DNA of 64,000 bases. It comes from Trochalopteron elliotii (lineage: Eukaryota; Chordata; Aves; Passeriformes; Leiothrichidae). The stretch spans positions 3,001,071-3,065,070 of the forward strand of contig JANPWX010000215.1 of the NCBI GenBank assembly GCA_024734555.1, written 5' to 3'. A program made the position numbers and the translations under genes. The notes beneath the pieces are model-generated. The model ran no database searches. It worked only from the letters and a program-made list of their open reading frames with translations, and was not told the DNA's origin. Shown here in pieces: positions 39,053 to 51,546 of this stretch (positions are counted from its first letter, which is position 1; each line of letters begins with the position of its first letter).

Positions 39053-40363
39053 AACAAAGAACCAAAGAGTACAGCTAGAGACAGTGATGGAAACACACTG
39101 AAAAGATTTGTCCAAGAAGGCACAAAATAACAGACGTAACCTTTCAGCTATTCTTAAATACTTTTCTTAGGTTTTATTAAGAGGTGTCAGGCCAGTGAGC
39201 CACATTAGAGAGGGGATGGGGTCACCAGTGTTATGTAGATTTAAGACAGTGCTTGCTTCATAAAGGAGACTGGGAATACTGCAGAAACCCAGGCTATTGA
39301 AAAGGCAGCCGATCCAGGAGGCTGAAGCCAGTGTGTTCCCCTCACCTGCCTGCAGAGCCTGGGACAAAACAGGCACAGCCAGGCACAGGGAGGGCCCTCA
39401 GCTTGTAGGCAGCCTCTAAAACAGAAAACTGAAAGAAAGCAACTTTTATTTCCCCCTTCTTTCTTTCATTCACCTGGACTTCAACCTACTTATTTTATTT
39501 CTGAAAGAGAGGTTTTAATTAAAGCTACCTTCTATACAATGCACTGAACTTCACCTCTGCTGCAAATAACACATTAATTTCCCCTGACTCCAAGTAATCT
39601 TACTTTCTCTCTTTTATCCCTGAAAACATCTTGCCTGGGTGAACATTAAGGGGAAATAACAGGTAGGGGCAACAAAACTGAAGTAGCTTACTGGAAGTTA
39701 TGACAAACTCTGCATTTTGTTACTTCTCTTCATATTTAATACATATACTTCTTCTTGCAACTTCCCCCAAAGTTATGGAATGAGCTTTAGCAATGCAGCT
39801 TCTCACTAGAGGAATGGAAATTAAACAAGTCACAGAAGGTAGATAGCAGATAAAATAAAAAAATCATATTGAGAGAGGACTATGTGATCCATTCCCTCAC
39901 TACAGTGCCACCCTGCCTAGGGAGGCACTTCAAGTCAGTAATCTCTCTTTGTGACCTCAGGTAGTCAGATTTAGCCTTCAAGCTCTAACCTTGCATGCCC
40001 ATACCACAGTTAAGGTATTGTACCTGAAAATTCAAGTCAAAATCCAGATGAAGTTTTTTGCATCTTTCTTTCTGATCCTGGATCAGGTCACTGGCAAATC
40101 AAATGTTAAAAAATTTTGCAAGGCCAGCTTCCCTGGCGTATGCAGGAGAGAAAGGAAGCATGCAAACTTGGTCTATTCAGCATCTTCCTACAAAGTCTCC
40201 AATGTTGCTGGATCTGGGATTACATGTGTCCATCACACCTTTTTCTTTTTTCAGGCAGGGGGGCGTTTGGGATTTTAAAGAAGCACACCAACAGGGCCCT
40301 TGAGAGACAAGTATTTTATAGTTTCTTCTATTTGTGGGGGGAATGCAGCGGGAAGAAGAGAAA

Positions 40364-40410
40364 TCACCATATAACCCAGTTATATGGTGACTGTTGGTTT
40401 TGACCAACAG
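40364..40410. repeat. Two adjacent perfect hairpins
   Basis: TCACCATATAAC (40364-40375) and GTTATATGGTGA (40379-40390) are exact reverse complements around a 3-base loop. They are followed with no gap by CTGTTGGT (40391-40398) and ACCAACAG (40403-40410), exact complements around TTTG. Two abutting perfect inverted repeats are unlikely by chance at this spacing. No known element or RNA family is recognised. Confidence 0.8.
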
Positions 40411-40930
40411 AAGAGATAATGAATGACAGAAGTTTCAGAACAGCAAGCTAAAACTGACAGAGTAAATCTTCTAGCTGGGATCATGTTTCCTGCAGATCAT
40501 GTACAGATGGGACATGCAATGTTATCATCAATGGGCTATAAATCCATCTGCCAACATAAAATTACATAGATATATCTCTGTTGGCCTAACATTTAAATGA
40601 TGTAGTAGCGGAGAACTCCCATTGTGCTAGATGCTCTAACACCAGAGAACACAGAGTTCCCTTCCCCCATTCCTAAAAGCAAGCTTGTAATTTAAAAGCT
40701 GTTAAGTACAGATACCTAAGAATATGAAAGACAACAGGTTCTGATTTCTGTGGTAATAGTTACAACATGGTCTTTTTGTACATAGTTGAAGGAAAGGTTT
40801 GAAGTACAGTAATGGAGTAGCTTTGAAGACATTTCCATAGGAATTTTGATTGTGTATTAAATATGATTAAATATGCTAAAATTGCCAAAACATTTGCTTT
40901 AAAATCTAAAACTATTGGCTAAACAACATC

Positions 40931-41030
40931 ACCACAAAAAAAAAAAACCAAAACACAACCAAAACAAAAAAAACAACCCCCCCCCCCCAAAAACCCAAAA
41001 AAACCAAAACCAAAAAAAAACCCCACAAAC
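40931..41030. repeat. C/A-only tract with a C12 run
   Basis: A hundred bases of A and C on the plus strand, including twelve consecutive C at 40977-40988. It has the same composition and strand as the tracts at 27.5 and 54.7 kb. Confidence 0.85.
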
Positions 41031-44000
41031 TAGTAACTAAAGAATATTGCCATGGCTTGACCAGATGTAGATCATATGAATAAGCATTTGTCTTTCTACC
41101 AAAGAAATTTCATGAAATGAGAAATCTTAATATTAAATGCTTTTAGGCATAGACATAAAAATACTTTTTGTCAAGGCAGATGTAAGCCACTCAAGGCTTC
41201 AAAATAAAGATAAATAAATAACCTGTGCCTAACGTAACCAGAATGAAAGCAAAGTGGGGGTGGGGTGTCAGGGAAGAAAACATTCTGAGAATTGTTCCTG
41301 ACAGAAGATAAGATTGTGACCTGACAGACCAGGAATCCTTTAGAGGTGAACTCTGAATGGATCTGAATAGCAAAGAAAATTTACAAGGGCTGTGACTCAG
41401 ATCAAAATAACAAGTACTTCTAATTAGAAGTGTACGAACAAAGCAAAGGAAGCAAACTAGCAGATGGAAAACAAAGTGATGGGAAAACAAACAAAAACTT
41501 CAAAGATTGAGGAGAATTAAGACAATCAGTTATTATTTTATGACTGAAGATTAAGACAGAACACTGATGAGCCAGAAGTCAAAGAACTGCTAAGTAGCAG
41601 TCCAGCTTAATGGCATGCATGGCAATATCTGAATGAAACTGTGAAATAATGGAAATCAAATAAATAAGGGCAAGAACCTGGTATCTTCTCTATGTTCAGT
41701 ATTGTCACATGACAATAAAGTTATTGCTTCAAATATGTACTCTCAGCCTTTCTTTACCACTAGATTAGAGCAATAAGTTAACTTGAAATATTTTTATAGT
41801 TCTACATGTAACAGTTTTTAAAGGAATAAGACTAGCAGGTGTTTTTAATTGAAAATTCTTTTTTTTTTTTAGTTATGAATAAAAATGCCACAAAATGTTT
41901 GTATTTGACGTTTCAATATGATGCTTTATACTAACTGTTGATTAACATTTTAATAATACTGAAATAAATGAGGTATGAGATTGGCTTTATACATAAGACA
42001 GAGCAAGCTTGAAGGTGTGCGGTGGGTGCCAAAAAAAATTACAAAACAGAAGTCAGAGTACACAGACATTAGCTGATACTGCAAACAAAAAGCAGTATGT
42101 AGATGTAAGAGTTTGAAGATGTACTTTTTGTACACCATTTGCATAGACCTATGACATCCTAATTAAGGTTTACACACACACCACCTTTTTTTTTAAAAAA
42201 TGTTTTTTATACAGCACCTAGCCCTGACTATTTAAACACTGGCAAAGGCCTGACTCACTACTGCGTCACTGCCGTTTTAAGCATGAAAGACAAGAAATCC
42301 AACAGCAGCAGCTACTTTAGGCAGAAATAATTAGGAGTGGGTTGTGTTATGCTGTACATAGACCTGGGTTTTGCAGTGCTGTGTCAGGGCCTCTTAAGGC
42401 AACAGCACAGAATTTGTTACCAAGTCAATATTCTGCTGAAGTCCTAAAAGCTGGGTTCAAAGCAACTATTTATTCATTCATACTCAAGTTCGGTGTTACA
42501 TTACCCCAGCAGTGTGATTCAAACATTAAGGATATATTTTTAAGGCTCTGAAGAGTGAGAATAGGCACAGTTACACATAGAATCCATAAAATTTACATGT
42601 GAATTGGCAGATGCAAAATAAAACAGTGATGTGTGAACTCCACCTAGCTGGAACTTGTAAATTCTCATGCCTTTGAGATTCAGAGGGTGGAGTTTAAGAC
42701 AGGTCCTTAACTGCGCAAGATTCTCCTATAACACTGCTTATAGCACTTACAGTGTTTGCTAGAAAACCGGAGTCTGATTTGTTCCTTACTCTGAGAAATT
42801 AAAAACTTCCACTTTTTCAGCCTAGTGCCTAAACATCAACCTACAGAACTGTGGAGATGAAAACATATTATAATTCAGCATGTTGAAGCTAATGCTTTTA
42901 AAAACAGAAACACAGGATTGCTAAAGACACAGAAGAGTGACAAAGGAAAACATGAGTACTCTGCTGAAAGGAAGAGACCTGGTGACCTCATGTCGAGGCT
43001 AACAGTGTTGTGGCGAAACTTCACAGGTGCAACCATTCAGTAGGTTTTCACAGATGTATGAATGCACATAACTTCTCAATCTCTTTCTCAAACTTCTTTG
43101 CAGACATTTTAACTGGGGCAGGAAAGATGTTTCTAGCCCTATCACAAGATGGCAGGGATAAACCACAGGCTCTCCACTTGCAATTGCAAACCAAGGATTT
43201 CAGTGGAGTTGGGACTTCACATCCACATCCTTAACTTCAGTTTAAATTGTCCCAACCAAGGCTATATTTCAATCATAATCTCCAAAACTATGACTTAGTA
43301 TCCCATTCTACACTAGGACTTTAAATGCCCTTAAGGGATCTCCATTGGTGTGGCAGAAGTAGCATGGCACACATGTAAGGGGAACCAGATCAACCAAAAT
43401 ATTCTCAATCCTCCCTTACGCAATTGTGGCTGCATATTCTGATAAGGATCATATCATAGGAACTCTCCAAATTCATTTGTGAACAAGTTAGACTGAAACA
43501 ATAAATGACATTGTAATTTGGCTAGAAGTCCTCTCTTCTGTTGCAAACTTCTACTGAGAATAGGTGGAATTGGCATTATGTGATTTTTTTCCCTGCAGAT
43601 CCTTTTACTGTTCTGTGATGTTGGACCAGAAGGTATCTTGGGTTCCTTGAAACATTTTTTATTGCACATATTAAAATCTGCTTTTATGCTGTGGTATTGC
43701 ACTGTGCTTTGTGGAGGAAGCACATGGTAGAAATAGTTAAAAATTACCATTTGTGCTATATCTGAGATAAGAAAACAGCAGAAATATTGTGCAGACATAT
43801 GAGTGTTAGTTACAGATGTATTTAATACCTACTTGTACTTTTGCATTTTTAGATGGAAGTCACCCTAGAAATGAGTAAGGGGAGTTTAACCCTTTTCTGA
43901 ATGTTTCAAATTCTGCCTGTGTGAGTCTGACTCCAGGAACAGAGCACTGCTCTCTGTCGTCAGCACAGCTTTTCTGGTTATATCTGAATGCTTTCACTAG

Positions 44001-47000
44001 CTCTTGTGGTATTACGTATTTCTACATGCATACCAAAAGGAAACGATTGGCATCTGCCATAAGATTTATTTTTTTGCCTAAGATTCAGCAGGCAAGCCAA
44101 GGAAAAACTATAAATCATTTCACACAGACTAGTAACTCTGACAGGGAAAGTTGTTATATCTTAAAAAGTGACAAGACTCCCATCAGAAGGGAACCTTATC
44201 TTGTGCCAAGGAAATATAACATTTTCTTAAAGCCCCATTAACCTCATGCAAGTCCACTAACCCGGTGTTCCAAGATGATAAAAATAAGACTGATGATTGT
44301 CACAGCAAGAATTCTAACATAGTATCAATTGGGTTAGACATCAGGTAGACAGTACTTAGTGATAAACGTACAGTGACCAAAAAGAAGATAGCAAAACTTC
44401 AGACAGTGTACATGTTTTGGGTAACTTTGACGTAAGAAGAGTTCACAGATTATCTATCACACAGCAGTAGCTGATAATTCACCTGAAAGATTAAGAGACA
44501 TTAAAGAGCACAGGATTTTGAGAATTACAGTGACATACACATGCCTTATCAAGGTGATTGAATGGTTATTTTCAATTAAGTTAAGTGTATACCTACACCC
44601 TCTATACCTTGGAATAAAAACAAGCATTGGATCTGCCTTGTCAACAGCTTGTTTTACAACGCTTTGTCTCAAATATTCTTCTGTGATTCACTTATTTTAT
44701 AATAATTACGATAACTTAATAATGTAACTGCCTTTCTTAGTTCAGTGACCAGGTAGATTTATACTGACAAATTAATCTGAAAAAAGAGAAACAACGAAAA
44801 AGCAACTCCTTGAATGTAACAATTAGGAGATGTATATTTATTGGAATATCAAAAAGGCAGGTATTTTAAATAAATACTAGAATTTGCTGAGCAGCCTTTT
44901 ACTCTGCTATCAACTGTCGAGGCACACAGGTTGAAAGTTTCATTTCAGGCTCTTGAACAAATACAAGAATTAAAAAAAAATCTTAAAGTAAAGAAGAATT
45001 ATGTTTGTAGTGATTATATATATTATAGCATCATATTATTCACATTTTGCTTTTTAAAGTGAAAAGTCAGTTATACTATAATGCCAATCACTACATTAAT
45101 GAACCAGAAATAATTAATCAAACAAAACTTTACATTTCCTTTTGACATTCAAGGACAAAATATTTTGACATTTAAAAGGTAAGTCTTATTTTGCTCTGAA
45201 ATAGGAATCCAGTAAAAAAACCTGATTGATTAGGGAAGGTAGGTTCCTCCACACAATTTAATGAATTTTGATGGAACAGAGGTTAAGGAATTTTTGACCA
45301 GCACTACTGATAAAGTATGAAGGCCTGAATTTGCACCTCAGTCCAAGCTTAGACTTTGTAAATCAGGCAGTTGGACCAAATCTTTCAAAACTTCTTGTCA
45401 GCTATTTGTATTGAAACATTAAAAGAAAGATTTAGCTAGTTTTCCAGAAAGAACTAGCAACACTTTGTTCCCAACAACACAACAGAACAAACAAAAAAAT
45501 CCTCATCAATATTATAGTCAAAGAAAACAGTAATTTATAACAATGAGGTAAAAGTTCCTTAATCCATATGTATATATTGTTGTTACAAGGTCATACTTCT
45601 GAGAAGACCAACACACCCATATTCCCCTCAAATTCTCTCAAACTACCTAAATTAACAAGTTCTTTCTTTTTTTCCTTGAATAATAGGCCTGAATTGAAAC
45701 ATATGGAAGTCAAGCTCAATTTAGACGGAATAGATCTTCCTGCATTTGCGGGCTTACATATGTGTGTACAATAAACAAAGCTTATACCTGTCTGAATCAA
45801 AGTCTGAGTTCTTATCATTCTAAAAGATAAAGAGAGGTTTAGAATGCATTCATATTTACTAACCATCACACTGATGAACCCTACACCACATCCTTTGCAA
45901 CAGCTAATTTCGTGGCTGGGCAGAAGTTACAGTAACAATGCTCATGTTGGAACTTCCACCTCACCAAGGGACAGAGCTACCATCAATCTCTCTCTGCGGG
46001 TACAAATAATTTAAAGAAGAGTTATTATCATGAGGTTTGGTTGGCTGAGCTTTTTTTTTTTTTGTATACTTAATGTAAATTGACCGAGAGCCCTGAAGAT
46101 TGACAATTATCTTATTAGCCGGCACAACTTGGCTCATAAAGACGGCTTTCACCAAAAGAGTAAGAAGTGTTCACTTCCCTGTCCAAAAAAGCAGCTTATT
46201 AATGCACATTTCCGTCTTCTTTCACAGCATGCAAATTTCACTCTAGGTAAGAAACAACCAACCAAAATTTTATTTCAAAGAGGTTCATCAGCAGCTCAGT
46301 ATTTTCATATCAACAATAGAATAAAATTTGACCCGAAAACATCAAAATGTTTCCTTCTCACTCAGACCCAGTAAATTATTTTTCGTATTTATTAGAGTGG
46401 GCACCTCACATGAAGCTGCTTCTTTACCATCAACACAACTATCACAGCAACCCCCTTTCTATAAATAACAAAGCCTGATGATTATCACTTACTCTTTGTA
46501 TGAGTCACACTTAAGGAGAGCCCTGAGGTGCTTCTCAAGGGAGTATCTTTGAATCATGAATCAGAAAGGAAAGAAAGCAGCCTCTGAATATCACCATACC
46601 CAGACTCTAGATGCCTAGAAGTATCATTGCCTGTTTATAGTCTCAAGCTGTCAGGCAGTTTCACATAATGGAAGTCAAGGGTTATAGAGAATTTTCTCTT
46701 CTTCAGAGGTATTTGTAAAATTAAGAGACCAAGATAATGGAAAAGCTCCGTACGCATACACGCAAAACAGAAGAGGTCAAACCCACTTATTCCAAAATCA
46801 ACTGAAAATCCAGAGTCTGAACAAAAAGGAGGAATAAGAGCCATCAGGCTCCCCACAGCACAAGTCCAGGTTTGGCAGGCATCAGCAAACGCTGATAGAC
46901 ATGAGGACAGTTTCTACCTCAGTTGTTGCTGCACGGCACACCCGCAAGAGCCTCACATGCCACGGATTTTAAACTATTACTTTATTTCTCATTAACAGCT

Positions 47001-49402
47001 TCCAGGTCTCGCCCATGTTTTATTAATTTTCCAGCCAGGGCTACAGTAAGGCTTTTACTCACCTCAGCAGGACCACAAGAAGTTTCCTTATGGACAGAGA
47101 GAAAACAGAATGCTTTCAGACCTGATGGAGCTGGAGACAAGCAGCAATTAGCTGACAACAGGCTGACACGTTCTTCACCGCTCTTGCATAAAACATTGAG
47201 CTGTGCTCCTCTGGCCCACCTCAGCTTTCTCAATTTATTTTTTTATTTTCAGGCTAACCACTTAGAAGCCTGGCAAACTGCTGTTTTGCAAAGGCAAATT
47301 TTCTTTATTTTTTCTTCAGGTTATGAAAGAAATAGATAAAGCTCTGGAAAGTCCTTTGACAATCCTTCAGCTCCCCTTTGCTTGCAAATCCTTCTCACTT
47401 CCCGTGAAGGGCTCGGTTGTATTGTCTACTTCAGCCCAAATTTCTCTGGGTTTTTCTGCTCCCAAAGCAAGGAAATACTACTTTACACCTTCAGCCTTAA
47501 ACGGAAGGGCTCTCTAGGTAAATGTAATTAACCCATTTATGTAGCTCATTGCTGCTCATTAGCCCTGAGTGCCTTCATCTGGGCCTCCCAGGTCGCACAG
47601 AACCATTTCTGTGGATGCCCCTGCATCACACTTCACTTTCAGCATCTGTTTTCTTGTTCCAGAGGGTTCTCTGATCTTCTCCTACTTCCTTGTCTAGAGA
47701 TAATTCTCCCTGATTTTTTTGTTTCCATTTTGTAGCCATTCTCCCTAGTCATGTCTACAGAAAGGTGAGGGACTTCTTGGAAGTGTCTGCTTCCCAGAAA
47801 GTCTTGGTCTTGCTATGGTCTGCCTCTAAGTTACAAGCCCCAGAAGCCACTTGGGGTTGAGGTGAGGGCAGTAACTTGCAGAATACCACTAGTACCCTAA
47901 ATCACTAATAATCACTAAAATGCTATAATCTTGGCAAACAAATAGTAACCTAAAGATTTAGAAAAATAAAATGGTATTTTTCTGCTTTTCTTACCACAGC
48001 TGACTATATTTCTTCTTACACTGATACTCTGAAACATGTCGAAATAAGTAACTTTATTTGTCTTAAATAATTTTGGCTATTAGCTAGTCATTGGTGTGAT
48101 GTACATGCAATCTCAGAGAAGATTAAGATAAGAGTGAGCAAGTATAACAGAAAGTCTACTCCTGTTTCAGAAACTAAGTATTTCCTGTCTTATCAGAGTC
48201 TTGAGCATACCAGCAGGTTACCTGGTCTGGCATGGACATACACGTACCCACACCAACAAGCCTAAATTGGGAGGTCTCATACAAATACCTTACAAGTATT
48301 GGAGACAGTAATTCTCTATTTGTCCCTGCAAGAAATTCTTCTTCCACTTATTTTTAACAGGAACTCATGTGAAATGAGAGAGACTCTGAGCAGTATCAGA
48401 AGTTGAAATTTTTTCCTGAGACATCATGCTCTTTGACATCACATTGCCCAGTTAACACACAATGATCAAAGATTTGCAAATCTAGTGTCACATTTAATAC
48501 CTATATATTTTAATTGCCAGTTACATTGCAAGAGTCATTAATGAAGCCTTAAGGAATACTTCATTGTAAAGAGTAGAAGGTTTACAAATACCCTCCTTCA
48601 GTCAACCTAAGAACAGTGCATCTATTTCAGCTGTATGTAGATATATGCATATATTCTTTGTTTCACCAATGAATAATTTCATATTAGTTTTGTGCATACT
48701 GAAGTGAAGAAAAGAATCTTCACTTTTTAAGTTCTCTTTCATTAAATCAACCATTTTCTTTACATACCGTTTCATGTACTCTTAAGATTTTCTCTTCACC
48801 ATCAATACTTCTAAGTATGGTTTTAAATTATTAGAGGCCATGCTAAAAAAACCCAAACAACCAAGAATAATAGAAAGACAAAGTCTGCTATGAGAACTGT
48901 TAACGCAGTATAATGGCTGCTCTGTTGTATTTTGTACAGGGAAAATTTATACACACTGACCAGCAGATCTGATTTACATTTTACATGTCTATTGAGAATT
49001 GTATGTAATTCTGAAGGCATGGACTCATCTATTCCTCTTTACATAAAAAAGTGTGTTGTGACCAACTTGCTATCACTGACTGACACATTTAAAATTGCAT
49101 ACATTATTAAGTAATAGCTTATGTATAATTTTATTTGTTTTCAGGGTTACAATGTTCATGAGATAATCATAGAGAACACATTATATATTGTTCTTAAAAC
49201 ACATTTTTGCCACAAAAAGTTGAGAGCATTGGTAGAAAATCCTACGTCAAGTTATGTGAAAATATTTATCACCTGTAACCATAATTTCATAAAACCAATA
49301 TACACTTTCCGTAATATTATATCAGCAAAATCCTTCTTTTTGCAAATAACTTTTTGCTCTGTACTTATGCATGTTTGTAGTTCAGTGTATTAAATGCTTC
49401 TC

Positions 49403-49416
49403 TGTGTGTGTGTGTG
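49403..49416. repeat. (TG)7 microsatellite
   Basis: Seven TG units after TTCTC, short and uninterrupted. Confidence 0.8.
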
Positions 49417-49850
49417 TTTGCAATGCACAGGAAAAATACTAGTTTACTCCTATGGTAACTGTAAATGTCAACACCACTGGACCCAAGAATGGTGAATTAC
49501 AAGATCTTAATTTTAGCGAATAATCACCTTCATATTTTTCTACCTAATGCTGAACAAAACATTAATTGGCATTTTACCTCCTAATGTTTACAGAACATAG
49601 ACTGTATATTTCAAAGACATAATCCTCACCAACTATATACTGACTTTTATTTTAGTGTCTATTATATAAATTAGGACTCTGTTGAATTATTATACTGAGG
49701 AACAAATAAATGATAGTAACTTTATTTAAATACATGCACAGTACCGTGCACTACAACATGATGAAGTATTATTTTTAAAATGGATGAATGAATCAATAGA
49801 AAAATAGATTTAATAAATAATTAACATTTTAAAGTCTGGATAAAAATGGG

Positions 49851-51438
49851 AAATCATGCATTTCAAGCAAAGTTTTATTTTTTCCTTGTTTTTTAAGAAA
49901 TCTCTGAAAACTTAAGACATGCAGAGCTGAGGCAGCTCACTCTGAACAAAGAACAATGTTAAGACTGCACAAAAAGTTTTGTTTGAGATTGTTTATATGC
50001 AAGACTGAAAAAACTTGCCATTCTTGGACTTCCCTTCAACATTAGACAGTGCTGTGCAAACCTCAGACAAATCCCTGTATTATGATTTCTAAGCTGTTAG
50101 GAAGTCTCTCAGAGAACTAAGAAAGTTAAAACCTGAGCAACTGCCTCACCAAAATTTATGACAAGAAATGTCTGGATTCCAGATAGCAGACTACAAAAGG
50201 GTAATAGACAACAGTTCATAATTTCCTTGAGAGATTAACTTTGGGGATGAGTAATTATGGATGGCATAAATTTATAAATTATTATGACACAAAAAAAAAG
50301 TTTAATTTTCTAATACTTAGAGTTCATATCTATGTCTCAATATTTAGCGCATATTACTATGTCTATCAACTTACAAAACAAATGAAAAGCAAATATTTAC
50401 TTGAGATTAATTTAATGTTTTTCCCTACCCCGACATTTGTCTGGACATTCACAATGCAATCAAAAGAACTGTAAATTTTCAGAAGTGAGGCTACTCCAGT
50501 GAGTTTGATTAATTATGCATTAACCCATTTCTCTGAAGCATCCTTCATTAAATCTTTGGTGGGAAATGCACTTTAATTAGGCATGAGCTTTGGTTATTTG
50601 TGTGCATATACACTATGCTATTGGTCAATGTGCAGAATGATTTAAAGTTTGCCATGTTACAAAGATGTATTGCCATGAAAATAATTCTAGGGTTTCAACA
50701 AACACTGATGTCTAGTTTTGCAAGTATTATTACCTTCACTCAGCATGATCTTCTTAGTCTCATAGTTTTTGCTCAAACTTTCATCCACTTGTAATCTTAA
50801 CAAAAACTTACACAAGAACAATCATGACCATTTGAATACTGTGCATATTGTTAGATGTTTTCAGCAGGTACAGTTACTCATGGACATAGGAGTTATCAGA
50901 ATAAGTTACAAGATTTTAATATTCAGCTGAATAAAAACATTCTCAGGGTAGAAATAAATGATAAACTAGAAATACAGGTTAATGAGACCTGCAATGATTT
51001 TACTCTGAAACAGGTCAGATTAACTATTCATCTAAAGATGTTTGATTGAAGAGATACTATTGAACTTATGGCATATGGTTACTGCAGTAGAAAAAGCTGA
51101 AACAGAAAAGAGAGAAAAATCAAATTACCCATGACACTCTCTTTCCATATTCCATGGCAGAATTAGCCCATAGATTAGTAAATGGTAACACATGCAACAA
51201 AAAATATGCTGTATCACTGTATGTAAACATCTGCTTTCATCATGCAAAATGCCTACAAAACTGTGACAACATCTTTTTCTAGTAGCATAGTTTTACATCA
51301 GCTTAGCTACAGAACAGTTAAACCAAAATTCAAGATTTTGCAAATAGAAGATATTCTAAAATTCTTGAAAGATTTCCAGCATAAATATTCCAAAGCTCAA
51401 CAAAGCTAATATTTTTTTTTTAACTAAACTACATAGGC
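49851..51438 (-). other. DGKB: Probable DGKB 3' UTR
   Basis: The stretch downstream of the DGKB stop codon on the minus strand, so at least its first part must be transcribed as 3' UTR. It is AT-rich without interspersed repeats, which suits a long neuronal 3' UTR. Its extent is inferred from the first canonical AATAAA. The open frames on the plus strand here, such as 50.60-50.79 kb, are chance. Confidence 0.4.
49874..49879 (-). promoter_or_regulatory. Candidate DGKB poly(A) signal
   Basis: TTTATT on the plus strand gives AATAAA on the minus strand. It is the first canonical signal I noticed downstream of the DGKB stop codon and would give a 3' UTR of roughly 1.6 kb. Further AATAAA motifs occur beyond it near 49.72 and 49.65 kb, and ATTAAA variants lie closer to the stop, so the true end is undetermined. 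Confidence 0.25.
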
Positions 51439-51546
51439 TTATTCCTTGCTGTGGTTCCTTGTTCTTTTGATGATAGAAGAGAAAAGACCAGTTTTTGGAG
51501 GCGGTCCCATCAACATGGGGGCTTGGTTCTTGTGCGTAATTTTTAT
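51439..51546 (-). CDS. DGKB: DGKB terminal coding exon
   Basis: The last coding exon of diacylglycerol kinase beta. A strong acceptor (long pyrimidine tract ending CTTCTTTCTTCCCCAG on the minus strand) is followed by 35 codons starting [20 protein letters not shown] and a TAA stop at 51439-51441. The sequence matches the end of the DAGK accessory domain and the C-terminal tail of DGKB. The tail ends KRTRNHSKE; from memory mammals have a closely similar basic RTRNRSKE end, with a few substitutions just before it (here FSSII). The exon begins in phase 0, exactly as needed to follow the 61275-61335 exon. The basic tail may help membrane association. Family assignment is firm. I know of human isoforms with alternative C-termini at this point. 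Confidence 0.95.
   Translation of the reverse strand: MKITHKNQAPMLMGPPPKTGLFSSIIKRTRNHSKE

Larger units (their letters stand above)
33596..49850. other. Intergenic region 3' of DGKB
   Basis: About 16 kb with no recognisable exon, RNA gene or clear interspersed repeat. Some stretches keep more CpGs or homeodomain-like TAAT motifs than the background (34.4-34.6 kb and 35.4-35.9 kb). Several perfect inverted repeats and homopolymer tracts are listed separately. In other vertebrates ETV1 lies beyond this side of DGKB, but no ETS-domain or other ETV1 coding sequence is present here. Confidence 0.5.

Noticed and set aside
46923..47339. 138-codon plus-strand open frame
   Set aside because: It begins at TTG, has no recognisable domain and is not flanked by convincing exon signals. 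An 83-codon frame overlaps it on the other strand, which points to a stop-poor composition.
1..50000. Search for ETV1 exons, expected beyond the 3' end of DGKB
   Set aside because: No ETS-domain or other ETV1 coding sequence and no CpG-island promoter were found, so the neighbouring gene must lie further left than this window.
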